From assembly GCF_032104385.1 (NCBI RefSeq), contig NZ_DAMCHJ010000003.1, positions 293,069-357,068 on the forward strand: a DNA stretch of 64,000 nt, given 5' to 3'. This stretch comes from Tissierella sp032104385. Lineage in GTDB: Bacteria; Bacillota; Clostridia; Tissierellales; Tissierellaceae. The notes below the pieces were generated by a model that was given only the letters and a program-made list of their open reading frames with translations, ran no database searches and was not told the DNA's origin. Below, one piece after another: positions 36,284 to 44,648 of this stretch (position 1 is the first letter of the stretch; each line of letters starts with the position of its first letter). The translations under genes were made by a program, and so were the position numbers.

Positions 36284-37928
36284 ATTCTACAGAAAATATA
36301 TAGTAATATATAGGTTGACCACCAAATACCAATTCCACATCAATATCTTCATATAAACTAGATAATTGATTTTCTAAATCCTTAGCTGAATCTTCATCTA
36401 AATCAGAACCATGTAAAATAGTAATTAGTGAAGTATCCTCGTCAATCATATTATCTAATAATCTTATAGCAACTTCATTTATATTTTTCCCATTTGCTAC
36501 TATATCGCCTTCAGAAATTCCAATAATATCATCCTTATATATCTTGGTGTCATTTAATTCTGTATCCCTAACAGAATAAGTAACTTGACCTGTTTTTACA
36601 TTTTTTATTGCATCTTTCATATCCTCTATATTTTCCTCTAAAGATTTAAACTCATCAAAAGCTAGTAATGCAGCAATTCCTTGAGGTATAGTTTTTGAAG
36701 GAATAACTATTATATTCCTAGAACTAAGTTCTTTAGTCTGTTCTGCTGTTAAAATAATATTACTATTATTAGGAAGTATAAATACATTTTTACCTAATGT
36801 ATTATCAATAGCATTAAGTATATCTTCTGTACTTGGGTTCATAGTTTGCCCACCAGAAACCAGTATATCTACATTAAGACCTTTAAAAACTTCATCAATT
36901 CCTTCTCCAATAGATATTGCAACAAAAGAATATTCCTTTTCTAAACTTTTATTTTCTTCATTATTAGACTTAGACAATTCCGATTTTAATAAAATTTCCT
37001 CATGTTGATATCTCATATTATCAATTTTTATATCTGTTAGCTCACCAATACTAAGTGCTTTTTCAAGTACTACTCCCGGGGTATTTGTATGGACGTGAAC
37101 CTTTATAAGTCCATCTCCACCTACTACCATTAATGAATCTCCTTGTATTGATAGCTCATTTCTAAAGGAATCGATTTCTTTATAATTAGTATTAATTATA
37201 AATTCTGTACAATAACCATATTTAATATCATCTGTATCTATATGTTCATGACGTTGATATTCCTTTGGTTCAACTTTTTTCTTTTCTTCAATCTTAATTT
37301 CAATATTTTCTATACCAGCTAAAGCATTGTATGCACCAGTTAAGACATAGATTAATCCCTTACCTCCAGCATCAACTACTCCAGCCTGTTTCAATACTGG
37401 AAGCATATCTGGAGTTCTACTAAGGGTTATCTCTCCATGATTTATCACCTTTTTAAGAAAAACCAAAACATCCTTTTCTTCTCTACTAATGGAAATTGCA
37501 TATTCTCCGCATTCTCTAGCTACAGTTAAAATAGTTCCTTCTGTTGGCTTCATAACAGCTTTATATGCCGTATCAGCAGCCTGCTTAAATGCCTCAGCAA
37601 GTATTTTAACGTCAGCAACATCATTTCCATCTAACCCATTTGCAAACCCGCGGAAAAGTTGTGATAAAATAACACCAGAGTTACCCCTAGCACCCATCAA
37701 AGAACCATGCGAAGTAGCTAATGCTATTTTAGAAACACTATCTTCATCAAGGTTAAGTCCTTGTTTTATAGCAGAATTTACTGTCAAAGACATATTTGTA
37801 CCTGTATCTCCATCAGGAACAGGAAAAACATTTAAGGAGTTTACCTCCTCTTTATTATCTTCTAGGAACTTTGCCGCACCTGCTAAGGCCTTTTTCAGCA
37901 TCGCTCCATCTAGAATTTCAATTTTCAA
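36282..37928 (-). CDS. fakA: Fatty acid kinase catalytic subunit FakA (YloV-like DAK2 protein)
   Basis: Phosphorylates FakB-bound fatty acids so they can enter phospholipid synthesis. The 548-residue protein has an N-terminal DhaL-type ATP-binding domain (PVPDGDTGTNMSLTV, SLMGARGNSGVILSQL), a middle domain (YGYCTEFIINT), and a C-terminal DegV-like domain (VSGGQTMNPSTEDIL). The start is TTG with GGAGGTAC upstream. It is in a two-gene unit after asp23, as in B. subtilis yloU-yloV. A candidate FakB partner is encoded at 58044. Confidence 0.93.
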   Translation of the reverse strand: MKIEILDGAMLKKALAGAAKFLEDNKEEVNSLNVFPVPDGDTGTNMSLTVNSAIKQGLNLDEDSVSKIALATSHGSLMGARGNSGVILSQLFRGFANGLDGNDVADVKILAEAFKQAADTAYKAVMKPTEGTILTVARECGEYAISISREEKDVLVFLKKVINHGEITLSRTPDMLPVLKQAGVVDAGGKGLIYVLTGAYNALAGIENIEIKIEEKKKVEPKEYQRHEHIDTDDIKYGYCTEFIINTNYKEIDSFRNELSIQGDSLMVVGGDGLIKVHVHTNTPGVVLEKALSIGELTDIKIDNMRYQHEEILLKSELSKSNNEENKSLEKEYSFVAISIGEGIDEVFKGLNVDILVSGGQTMNPSTEDILNAIDNTLGKNVFILPNNSNIILTAEQTKELSSRNIIVIPSKTIPQGIAALLAFDEFKSLEENIEDMKDAIKNVKTGQVTYSVRDTELNDTKIYKDDIIGISEGDIVANGKNINEVAIRLLDNMIDEDTSLITILHGSDLDEDSAKDLENQLSSLYEDIDVELVFGGQPIYYYIFSVE

Positions 37929-37946
37929 TTATAGTACCTCCTCAAA

Positions 37947-38303
37947 CTACTTTTCAACTCTTATTCCTTGTACATGTACATTTATTTTGTCTATTTTTAG
38001 ACCAGTTAAATTTTCAACATTAAACTTAACCCTTTCAATTATATTCTCTGCAACTACAGATATTCTTACTCCATATTCCAATATAACATGTAAATCAATA
38101 GTTAATTTATCATCTTTTGTATATACCTTTATGCCCTTAGATAAATAGTCCCATTTCAATAACTCAAACAAACCATCTGTAGCATTCTTAGAAGCCATAC
38201 CGACTATACCGTAACTCTCCATGGCAGATATCCCTGCAAGGGTAGCTATTACATTATCATCTATACTAATTGCTCCATATTCAGTATTTGTTTTGGCTGG
38301 CAT
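37947..38303 (-). CDS. Asp23/Gls24 family envelope stress protein (YloU-like)
   Basis: A 118-residue Asp23-family protein: YGAISIDDNVIATLAG, the KGIKVY and DLHVILEYGVRI strands, and the C-terminal INVHVQGIRVEK are typical. Members associate with the membrane or envelope stress in staphylococci; this YloU type is linked to fakA by gene order. The ATG at 38303 has AAGGAGGCG upstream; an in-frame TTG at 38327 lies before that site. Confidence 0.93.
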   Translation of the reverse strand: MPAKTNTEYGAISIDDNVIATLAGISAMESYGIVGMASKNATDGLFELLKWDYLSKGIKVYTKDDKLTIDLHVILEYGVRISVVAENIIERVKFNVENLTGLKIDKINVHVQGIRVEK

Positions 38304-38342
38304 ATATAATCGCCTCCTTATTTTCAATATACCATATTTTAT

Positions 38343-38371
38343 ATTTTACCCTAAATATTAAAATAGTTCAA
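38343..38371 (-). promoter_or_regulatory. Promoter of asp23-fakA
   Basis: -35 TTGAAC, 17-base spacer, -10 TAAAAT on the minus strand, 40 bases before the asp23 start. Confidence 0.6.
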
Positions 38372-38412
38372 CTAAATCCTATGATTATAATTAATATAAT
38401 AATACATTTTGG

Positions 38413-38442
38413 TTGCATTTTTACTAATTATTATGTTAGAAT
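38413..38442 (+). promoter_or_regulatory. Promoter of rpmB
   Basis: -35 TTGCAT, 18-base spacer, extended -10 (TGTTAGAAT) on the plus strand. A second -10-like TATAAT immediately overlaps at 38442-38447. Confidence 0.5.
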
Positions 38443-38469
38443 ATAATGTGTTATTATTGAAATTTAGAA

Positions 38470-38489
38470 AAAATACTTTAAAGTATTTT
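38470..38489 (+). other. 20-bp palindrome in the rpmB leader
   Basis: A perfect palindrome, AAAATACTTTAAAGTATTTT, lies in the 5' leader of rpmB, 27 bases before the start codon and 12 before the ribosome site. It could be an operator or a weak leader hairpin. No known L28 leader was recognised. Confidence 0.5.
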
Positions 38490-38516
38490 CAGTAGTAGAT
38501 TAAGGAGGTGTTTTTC

Positions 38517-38708
38517 ATGGCGAAAGTTTGTGAAGTATGTGGAAAGGGAAAAGTATTTGGTAACAAAGTTACTTTCTCAAATAAAAAGAGTTCAAGAAGT
38601 TGGTCACCCAATATTAGATCAGTTAGAGCGATAGTTAATGGTGGAACAAAAAAAATTAATGTATGTACTAGATGTTTAAGATCTGGATATGTTGAAAGAG
38701 CATTATAA
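38517..38708 (+). CDS. rpmB: 50S ribosomal protein L28
   Basis: A 63-residue large-subunit protein (MAKVCEVCGKGKVFGNKVTF). It is the cysteine-containing, zinc-binding form: Cys5/Cys8 and Cys50/Cys53. The ATG at 38517 has AAGGAGGTG upstream; an in-frame GTG at 38508 is inside that site. It is divergent from asp23-fakA and has its own promoter and terminator, as in B. subtilis. Confidence 0.98.
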   Translation: MAKVCEVCGKGKVFGNKVTFSNKKSSRSWSPNIRSVRAIVNGGTKKINVCTRCLRSGYVERAL

Positions 38709-38714
38709 TTATGT

Positions 38715-38760
38715 AATAAAATAAGGCTTCCATGTATAAAATGGTAAGCCTTATTTTATT
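38715..38760 (+). terminator. Intrinsic terminator of rpmB
   Basis: A 15-base stem (38715-38729 with 38746-38760), with an inner CCAT/ATGG pairing in the loop, followed by TTTTAA on the plus strand. It also covers the stop of the converging 56-residue gene, so it may serve both. Confidence 0.85.
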
Positions 38761-38921
38761 TTTAATATCAATGTCCCCATTATAAGTAGCCCTATTCCAA
38801 TTAGTAGCAGAAACACTTGTATAGGTATAAATTTTATAATTATCAAAATTCCAATGGCAGCTAAAGTTATACCTACTATTCTTTTTATCTTCCTTATATA
38901 CCTATAGCAAAACCTCTTCAT
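38751..38921 (-). CDS. Small two-helix membrane protein, function unknown
   Basis: A 56-residue ORF with ATG start and GGGGTG seven bases upstream. The N-terminus is very basic (MKRFCYRYIRKIKRIVG), followed by two hydrophobic helices (about 15-31 and 34-52) separated by KFIP, and a basic tail. It is not recognised as a named family. It sits between rpmB and thiN, the position of spoVM in B. subtilis, though it is longer than SpoVM (26 residues) and not convincingly similar. Expression is supported by the ribosome site and the shared terminator. Confidence 0.7.
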   Translation of the reverse strand: MKRFCYRYIRKIKRIVGITLAAIGILIIIKFIPIQVFLLLIGIGLLIMGTLILKIK

Positions 38922-38950
38922 ATTTAACACCCCTACAATACTTTATTATA

Positions 38951-38967
38951 TTGTATTCGAAATACAA
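38951..38967. promoter_or_regulatory. Dyad next to the -10 of the small membrane gene
   Basis: TTGTATT-CGA-AATACAA, an inverted repeat with 7-base arms, directly upstream of a minus-strand TATAAT (38945-38950). This is the position of an operator in a promoter spacer. No regulator can be named. Confidence 0.4.
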
Positions 38968-39006
38968 AGAAATGGTTACAAAAGTTTAGAGTTATAATTA
39001 TAAGAT

Positions 39007-39642
39007 TTAATCTTTTGAAATAAATACCAATGCTTTACCCCTATGAATTTTAATTATTCCAATATTATCTACAATCTCATTGCTAATTCCATAAGTAGAA
39101 CCAAACTTAATAAATTCATTGTCTAAATTATAGAAAAAGCCCTTTAGAGATATAACAATTCCATCTTCTGCTATGGGTATAATGGAAATATAGCTATTTT
39201 TTAAACATGGTAGTTCCAAATAGTCATCTGTTAAGTAAATAATATTATTATCATCTACTATCTTTCCCTTAATTCCTTTATCATATAAAGTACTTAATAA
39301 AAATATATTTGCCATAGTATGGTCTTGTCTAGTTCCAGTAACCCCTGTTAATATGATTTCTTTATATCCTCTATCTATTAAATATTCCATGGCAAGTTCC
39401 GTATCTGTTTCATCTTTAATAGACGGATACTTTTTCATAGGTATATTCTCATGTTTTATATAATCTAATGAAACTTGGCTAATAGAATCTAGATCTCCTA
39501 TAACTAAATCTGGCTTTCTATTGATTTTCATAAGATGGTTCATTCCACCATCTGCACATATAATAAAATCTACTTGTTTAACTACTGACTCTAATCTATT
39601 ATAATCTATAATAGTGCCACTAGATACAATTAACCCTTTCAT
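39007..39642 (-). CDS. thiN: Thiamine pyrophosphokinase
   Basis: Converts thiamine plus ATP to thiamine pyrophosphate. The 211-residue protein has the substrate motif ADGGMNHLMKINRKPDLVIGD with the acidic GDLDS, then DETDTELAMEYL and GVTGTRQDHTMANI. The ATG at 39642 is preferred: AAAGG lies nine bases upstream; two earlier ATGs abut it. It is the second gene of the riboswitch-controlled thiT-thiN operon. Confidence 0.96.
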   Translation of the reverse strand: MKGLIVSSGTIIDYNRLESVVKQVDFIICADGGMNHLMKINRKPDLVIGDLDSISQVSLDYIKHENIPMKKYPSIKDETDTELAMEYLIDRGYKEIILTGVTGTRQDHTMANIFLLSTLYDKGIKGKIVDDNNIIYLTDDYLELPCLKNSYISIIPIAEDGIVISLKGFFYNLDNEFIKFGSTYGISNEIVDNIGIIKIHRGKALVFISKD

Positions 39643-39658
39643 ATACATCATCCTTTTT

Positions 39659-40207
39659 CTAATTTGCTTTTATAGCTTTTTGCAATGGTTTCCATATTAA
39701 AGATAATATAATTGCAGAAATTATAAATTCAGGCACTAAATAACTTGCTTGATAACCTAAAGAATAAAGCCAAGGATTTGTATCTCCTGCATATTCTTTA
39801 AAAAAGATTACACCTGCAAGGAAGTGACAGATAAATCTTCCACCTATAGCTAAAGCTGTTGATAAAGCAGTATTAAAATAATACTTTACTTTGGAATCAT
39901 TACTATCCCAACTAGAGAATAGACCTGCTAAACCTAGTAATCCAAAAGCCACAGGATATTCTAATATAGCTTGTGTTGGTGAAAATATCCATGCACCTAA
40001 TATGATTTTTAAAACTCCAAAAGTTGTGCCTGCAATTATCCCTGGTCCGGCTCCCCAACGCATAGCAAATAATAGTATAGGTATCATGCTACCTGCCGTT
40101 ACAGAACCACCTTGTGGAGCTTCATAAATCTTTATTCTGCTTAGCACAATAGCTAAAGCCAACATAATACCTGCCTCTACAATCATCTTAGTACTCCATT
40201 TTTTCAT
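39659..40207 (-). CDS. thiT: Thiamine ECF transporter substrate-binding component ThiT
   Basis: Membrane S-component that captures thiamine for an energy-coupling-factor transporter; the shared EcfA/EcfT module is not in this window. The 182 residues form about six hydrophobic helices, with RIKIYEAPQGGSVTAGSMIP, ILLFAMRWGAGPGIIAG and the aromatic ILGAWIFSPTQAILEYP typical of ThiT. It starts at ATG with AGGAGGAG upstream. It lies behind a TPP riboswitch, which supports the substrate. Confidence 0.95.
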   Translation of the reverse strand: MKKWSTKMIVEAGIMLALAIVLSRIKIYEAPQGGSVTAGSMIPILLFAMRWGAGPGIIAGTTFGVLKIILGAWIFSPTQAILEYPVAFGLLGLAGLFSSWDSNDSKVKYYFNTALSTALAIGGRFICHFLAGVIFFKEYAGDTNPWLYSLGYQASYLVPEFIISAIILSLIWKPLQKAIKAN

Positions 40208-40227
40208 AAAAAACTCCTCCTTTAAAT

Positions 40228-40258
40228 TAAAAACCCCATCACCAACGTAGGTAATGGG
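40228..40258 (-). terminator. Riboswitch-controlled terminator before thiT
   Basis: Stem CCCATTACC against GGTGATGGG (one G-U pair) with a T-run (GGGGTTTTTAATTT) on the minus strand. Part of its 5' arm can instead pair with the TPP aptamer, giving an antiterminator. Confidence 0.85.
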
Positions 40259-40275
40259 TATTTAAAGGCTAATAC

Positions 40276-40359
40276 ACACTTCCCTACGCTAGCATTACCT
40301 AGTTCAGGTCTAAGGGTCGGGATAAATATCCTCTCTCAGCCAATTGACTCCCCTAGTGT
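40276..40359 (-). promoter_or_regulatory. TPP riboswitch (THI element) aptamer
   Basis: The minus strand holds the conserved THI-box elements GGCTGAGAG, CGACCCTTAGACCTGA and AATGCTAGCGTAGGGAA, closed by an ACACT/AGTGT P1 stem. TPP binding should favour the downstream terminator and turn off thiT-thiN. The aptamer's TAGGTAATG (40293-40301 on plus) is perfectly complementary to CATTACCTA in the terminator arm (40248-40256), which gives the OFF/ON switch. Confidence 0.97.
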
Positions 40360-40385
40360 TAATTTTTTATTATTTAATTAATTCT

Positions 40386-40413
40386 ATTATAACATAGATT
40401 TACTAATTTACAA
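40386..40413 (-). promoter_or_regulatory. Promoter of the TPP riboswitch operon
   Basis: -35 TTGTAA (the last codon and stop of rpe), a 16-base spacer, and an extended -10 (TGTTATAAT) on the minus strand. The aptamer starts about 27 bases downstream. Confidence 0.65.
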
Positions 40414-41055
40414 CATTTTAAATTCTTTAGTTCTATATTCTATATCTTCTGCTCCAAATATATCTGAACCAGCCACCAATAACTCTGCTCCACAGTTTAA
40501 TATTTCTTTAGCATTATTTAACTTTACTCCACCATCTACTTCAATTATAATATTTAAATTTCTTTCATCAATGATTTTTCTTAATCTTCTTATCTTATCT
40601 TTCATAGATATAATAAAAGACTGTCCACCGAAGCCAGGGTTAACTGTCATTATAAGGATTAAATCAACATCTCCTAAGATATACTCTATATTCTCTAATG
40701 GTGTTGAAGGATTTAAAGATACTCCTGCCATAATACCATAGGATTTTATCTCTTGTATAGTTCTATGCAAATGAATAGTCGCCTCTTCATGAACAGTTAT
40801 TATATCAGCACCTGCATCAACAAAATCTTTAATATATCTTTCAGGTTTATCTATCATTAAATGTACGTCAAAGGGAATTTCCGTAACCTTCCTTAGTTTT
40901 TTAATTACTGGAGGTCCAAAAGTAATATTAGGTACATACATACCATCCATCACATCTAAATGAAGATAATCGGCACCACCATTTTCTATTTTTTTTATTT
41001 CTTCTTTTAAGTTAGCAAAATCTGCTGAAAGTAATGAAGGCGCAATTTTGGCCAT
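40408..41055 (-). CDS. rpe: Ribulose-phosphate 3-epimerase
   Basis: Interconverts ribulose-5-phosphate and xylulose-5-phosphate in the pentose phosphate pathway. The 215-residue TIM barrel has the motifs LLSADFANL, LHLDVMDGMYVPNITFG, VNPGFGGQSFI and EVDGGVKLNNA. It starts at ATG with AGGAGG upstream and follows rsgA by one base, as in B. subtilis. Confidence 0.98.
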   Translation of the reverse strand: MAKIAPSLLSADFANLKEEIKKIENGGADYLHLDVMDGMYVPNITFGPPVIKKLRKVTEIPFDVHLMIDKPERYIKDFVDAGADIITVHEEATIHLHRTIQEIKSYGIMAGVSLNPSTPLENIEYILGDVDLILIMTVNPGFGGQSFIISMKDKIRRLRKIIDERNLNIIIEVDGGVKLNNAKEILNCGAELLVAGSDIFGAEDIEYRTKEFKML

Positions 41056-41056
41056 T

Positions 41057-41932
41057 TTAGTACCTCCTAATATTTTTTATTTCTTCAAGGAAAAGTAAAT
41101 AATTTTCATATCTTTCTTTTCTTATATTTCCTTCTTCTACCTGTTTCTTTACTTCACAATTTGGTTCATTTTTATGTAGACAACTAATAAATCTACATTT
41201 ATCTCCATATTTATATATCTCTCGGAAATAGTTTTTAAGTTCTATTTCTTGTTCAATAAAATCTATATTTAAAGAACTAAATCCAGGGGAATCGAGAACA
41301 AAAGTATTGTCATGTAATTCTAAAAGTTCTATATGTCTAGTAGTATGTTTTCCTCTTTTAGTCTTGAAGCTTACATTACCAGTTTCCAGTTTAAAATTTT
41401 CATTAACTGTATTCAAAAGCGATGATTTTCCCGCACCTGAAGGCCCAGCAAAAACTGATATATTATTATTCAATAATCCTTTTAATTCATCAATACCCTT
41501 GCCTGTTACTATACTAGTATTAATAACTTTATATCCTATACTTTCATAAATGCTTTTCAAATCCAATGCCTTTTCTTCTGCTAAATCAGATTTATTTATA
41601 CAAATTACAATATCCAAGTTCTCATGTTCAGCCATTATAATAAACCTATCCAATAACCAAGGGTTAACATCTGGCTTTCTTATACTCATTACTATAATTG
41701 CTTGAGTAATATTTGCTACTGGCGGTCTTAGAAGCTTAGATGTCCTCGGATATATTTCTTCAATATATCCAGTATTATCTTCATTACTTATTCTAATTCT
41801 CACCTTATCTCCTACAAGGGGAGTCAATTTTTCTTCTCTAAAGACACCCCTTGCCCTACATTCTACTATATCTGATTTTGTTCTTACATAATAAAATCCA
41901 CCAATACCTTTAACTATTATCCCATTTATCAT
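41057..41932 (-). CDS. rsgA: Ribosome small subunit-dependent GTPase RsgA
   Basis: Circularly permuted GTPase of late 30S assembly. After an N-terminal OB-fold, NKSD (G4) at 113-116 precedes the P-loop GPSGAGKS at 163-170 and the G3 DSPG; a C-terminal zinc-binding segment (CRFISCLHKNEPNC) follows. The 291 residues are typical. It starts at ATG with GAGGG upstream, nine bases after prkC. Confidence 0.97.
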   Translation of the reverse strand: MINGIIVKGIGGFYYVRTKSDIVECRARGVFREEKLTPLVGDKVRIRISNEDNTGYIEEIYPRTSKLLRPPVANITQAIIVMSIRKPDVNPWLLDRFIIMAEHENLDIVICINKSDLAEEKALDLKSIYESIGYKVINTSIVTGKGIDELKGLLNNNISVFAGPSGAGKSSLLNTVNENFKLETGNVSFKTKRGKHTTRHIELLELHDNTFVLDSPGFSSLNIDFIEQEIELKNYFREIYKYGDKCRFISCLHKNEPNCEVKKQVEEGNIRKERYENYLLFLEEIKNIRRY

Positions 41933-41941
41933 AAAAGCCCT

Positions 41942-43891
41942 CTATTCTCTTTTAGGTTCACTCTTTTTAAATTCATCATTATAGTATATTTCAAAAACTG
42001 CACCTTTCTTTCCAGTAAATGTTCTATAAAATGGTTCTTCTGTAGCCTTATGTGTTCTATCATATACCACTTCAGTTTTATCATCTTGAATCCTTATTAT
42101 TTTAATTCTTGTTTCTTCTACATCTGGTAAAGGAGTTATTAAAAATGTTATTGGTCCTTCTTTATCTCCAGTATTATTATTCTCTCCTTCATTATTATTT
42201 TCTTGACTTGGTCCACTACTTATATATAAATCAACTGCTGTATCACTTTCTAATTCAGTTCCTTGATTATAACTTTGCCAAGTGACTATATCTTTTCCTA
42301 CACTTTCACTTGGTTGAGGTATGACATCACCAACTTGAAGTCCTGCTTTAAGAATTTCAGATTTAGCTTTTTCAATATTTAATCCAGTTACCTTTGGCAT
42401 GATTACAAGCTTTATTTCTTTGCCTTGACTTATTACCAAAGTTATTCTAGTTCCTGGTTCTACACTAGAGCCACTATCGGGAGTTTGACTAATAACTACA
42501 TTTTCAGGTACTGTATCAGAATGTTCATAATCTGTTCTAATAAGTAAATCAGATTTTTCAGCCAGTTCTTTAGCTTTATCTAAATCTTTATTTACAAAAC
42601 TAGGAACCTTTATTTGATTATCTCCTTCACTTATTGTAACTTTAATAGGATAACCTTCTTTTAATTTAGTATCTTCAGCCTCACTTTGAAAGATAACTTC
42701 TCCTGCTTTATATTCACTATTTTTCACTCTACTCTCCACTTCAAATTTTAATCCAAGGTCTTCAATTTTTTTTCTAGCTTCTTCTTCTTGCATTCCTACT
42801 ATATTTGGAACAGTAATTAAATCACCACTGGCAAAAAAACTTTTTAATTTATAGGCTCCTAACCAAATACTGGTTGCTAATAAAAACGCTAAAAAAATTC
42901 CTAAAAAAACGACTTTCCCACCGCCATCTTTTTTACTTGTTTTTTTTGTGCTTTTTGATTTTTTATTGTCTTTCATAATTTCATCATCCTCTATATCAAC
43001 TATTGGAATTATCTTAGTATGAGAATCATAGTTGTCCATATCTTCAAATCCAAAGTCAGTTGGATTCCCTTTTATCCTTCTTAAATCCTTTATTAATTCA
43101 GTAATATTTGCATATCTGTCGGCTTGCCTTTTTTGTACACATTTTAAGATAATATTTTCAAATCCAATTGGTATTTCACTATTAAATTCTCGGGGTGGTT
43201 TAATATCTTCCTGAACATGCTTTAAAGCAACAGTTATAGGGCTTTCACCTTCATAAGGAAGTTTACCTGTAAGCATTTCATACATAACTATACCAAGGGA
43301 ATATATATCAGACTTCTCATCAGTATATCCTCCTCTAGCTTGTTCTGGGGAAAAATAATGAACTGAGCCTAATACATTAGATGTTGTTGTCATAGTTGAA
43401 CTTGTAGCCGCCCTTGCGATACCAAAATCCGTAACCTTAACCCTATTATCATCTGTAATCATAATATTATGGGGTTTTATATCCCTATGAACTAAATGAT
43501 TTTTATGGGCATGTTGTAATGCTTCTGCAATTTGGTATGAATATTCCAATGTATTTTCTATAGATAATTTACCATTTTCTTTTATAATTTCTTTTAATGT
43601 CTTTCCTTTTATATATTCCATTACAATATAATAAATTTGACTATCTTCATCATTTTCAACACCAACATCATAAATATTGACTATATTTGGATGTGAAAGG
43701 CTAGCAGCAGCTTGGGATTCTCTTCTAAACTTTCTAACAAATTCTTCATCATTTACAAATTCCTCTTTTAAAACCTTTACAGCTACAAATCTATCTAGAA
43801 GTTGACATTTTGCCTTATATACTAAGGCCATGCCTCCGCCACCAATTTGCTCTATTATTTCGTATCTTCCACCTAAAATCTTGCCTATCAT
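41942..43891 (-). CDS. prkC: PASTA-domain serine/threonine kinase PrkC
   Basis: Membrane kinase that senses peptidoglycan fragments or lipid II and, in spore formers, muropeptides for germination. The 649-residue protein has an N-terminal kinase domain (ATP lysine Lys39; HRDIKPHN with Asp137; Thr-rich activation loop 163-171), a basic linker, one transmembrane helix at about 327-348, and three extracellular PASTA repeats (about 358-428, 430-496, 497-567). A further C-terminal extension of about 70 residues follows an Asn/Glu-rich linker. It starts at ATG with GAGGTG upstream; its phosphatase prpC precedes it. Confidence 0.97.
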   Translation of the reverse strand: MIGKILGGRYEIIEQIGGGGMALVYKAKCQLLDRFVAVKVLKEEFVNDEEFVRKFRRESQAAASLSHPNIVNIYDVGVENDEDSQIYYIVMEYIKGKTLKEIIKENGKLSIENTLEYSYQIAEALQHAHKNHLVHRDIKPHNIMITDDNRVKVTDFGIARAATSSTMTTTSNVLGSVHYFSPEQARGGYTDEKSDIYSLGIVMYEMLTGKLPYEGESPITVALKHVQEDIKPPREFNSEIPIGFENIILKCVQKRQADRYANITELIKDLRRIKGNPTDFGFEDMDNYDSHTKIIPIVDIEDDEIMKDNKKSKSTKKTSKKDGGGKVVFLGIFLAFLLATSIWLGAYKLKSFFASGDLITVPNIVGMQEEEARKKIEDLGLKFEVESRVKNSEYKAGEVIFQSEAEDTKLKEGYPIKVTISEGDNQIKVPSFVNKDLDKAKELAEKSDLLIRTDYEHSDTVPENVVISQTPDSGSSVEPGTRITLVISQGKEIKLVIMPKVTGLNIEKAKSEILKAGLQVGDVIPQPSESVGKDIVTWQSYNQGTELESDTAVDLYISSGPSQENNNEGENNNTGDKEGPITFLITPLPDVEETRIKIIRIQDDKTEVVYDRTHKATEEPFYRTFTGKKGAVFEIYYNDEFKKSEPKRE

Positions 43892-43904
43892 TTTTTCACC
43901 TCAT

Positions 43905-44636
43905 CTAATTAAATTTAATAGCAACTATGGTAATATTATCAAATCCCCCACTATCATTAGCCATAATCGCTAAATTTTCACAGGCTTTTTGAATATCATC
44001 TTCTCCTATGAAAGCATTTTTAATTTCGAACTCCTTTAACATATTAGAAAGGCCATCACTACATAATAACAATATATCATTTTTAGCATATTCTTTAATT
44101 ACTAAATCCATTTCTATAATGCTACTAGAACCAACAGCTCTAGTTATCATATTTCTCTTAGGATGAGTTTTTGCCTCTTCTTTTGTTATACTACCGGTTT
44201 TCAAAAGTTCATTTACAAAGGAATGATCCTCCGTTATTTGAAATATCTCTCCATCTCTAATTAAATAGGCTCTACTATCTCCAACATGTCCGATGCAAAT
44301 TTTATCCTTAAGTATGTAGGCTAAAGTTATAGTTGTACCCATGCCATTATATTTTTCATCTTCAAGAGATTTAAGATAGATCTTTATATTTGCTTCTTCT
44401 ATTGCTTTTTTAATTAACTTTATTACTGATTCTTCATTTGTTAGACTAGCTTTTGCTCCTATAAAATTATTTTCAATAATATTTTTTGCCATAAGGCTAG
44501 CTACTTCCCCTGCTTTATGTCCTCCCATTCCATCAGCAACTATATATAGTGGAAAAGATGGATTTTGAGATGCATAAAAAGCATCTTGGTTATTTTCTCT
44601 AATCTTACCTATATCAGAAATAGAACCAATGACCAT
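43905..44636 (-). CDS. prpC: PP2C-type protein phosphatase PrpC
   Basis: Reverses PrkC phosphorylation. The 243-residue PP2C domain shows metal-binding motifs ADGMGGHKAGEVAS, GHVGDSRAYLI and the terminal DNITIVAIKFN. It starts at ATG with GGGGTGG upstream, and lies between rlmN and prkC as in B. subtilis. Confidence 0.97.
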   Translation of the reverse strand: MVIGSISDIGKIRENNQDAFYASQNPSFPLYIVADGMGGHKAGEVASLMAKNIIENNFIGAKASLTNEESVIKLIKKAIEEANIKIYLKSLEDEKYNGMGTTITLAYILKDKICIGHVGDSRAYLIRDGEIFQITEDHSFVNELLKTGSITKEEAKTHPKRNMITRAVGSSSIIEMDLVIKEYAKNDILLLCSDGLSNMLKEFEIKNAFIGEDDIQKACENLAIMANDSGGFDNITIVAIKFN

Positions 44637-44648
44637 AATACCACCCCA

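Noticed and set aside
37489..38148. Plus-strand open frame of 219 codons
   Set aside because: It is the antisense shadow of fakA and asp23, both certain by motif; the translation is Ser/Pro-rich without any family features or ribosome site.
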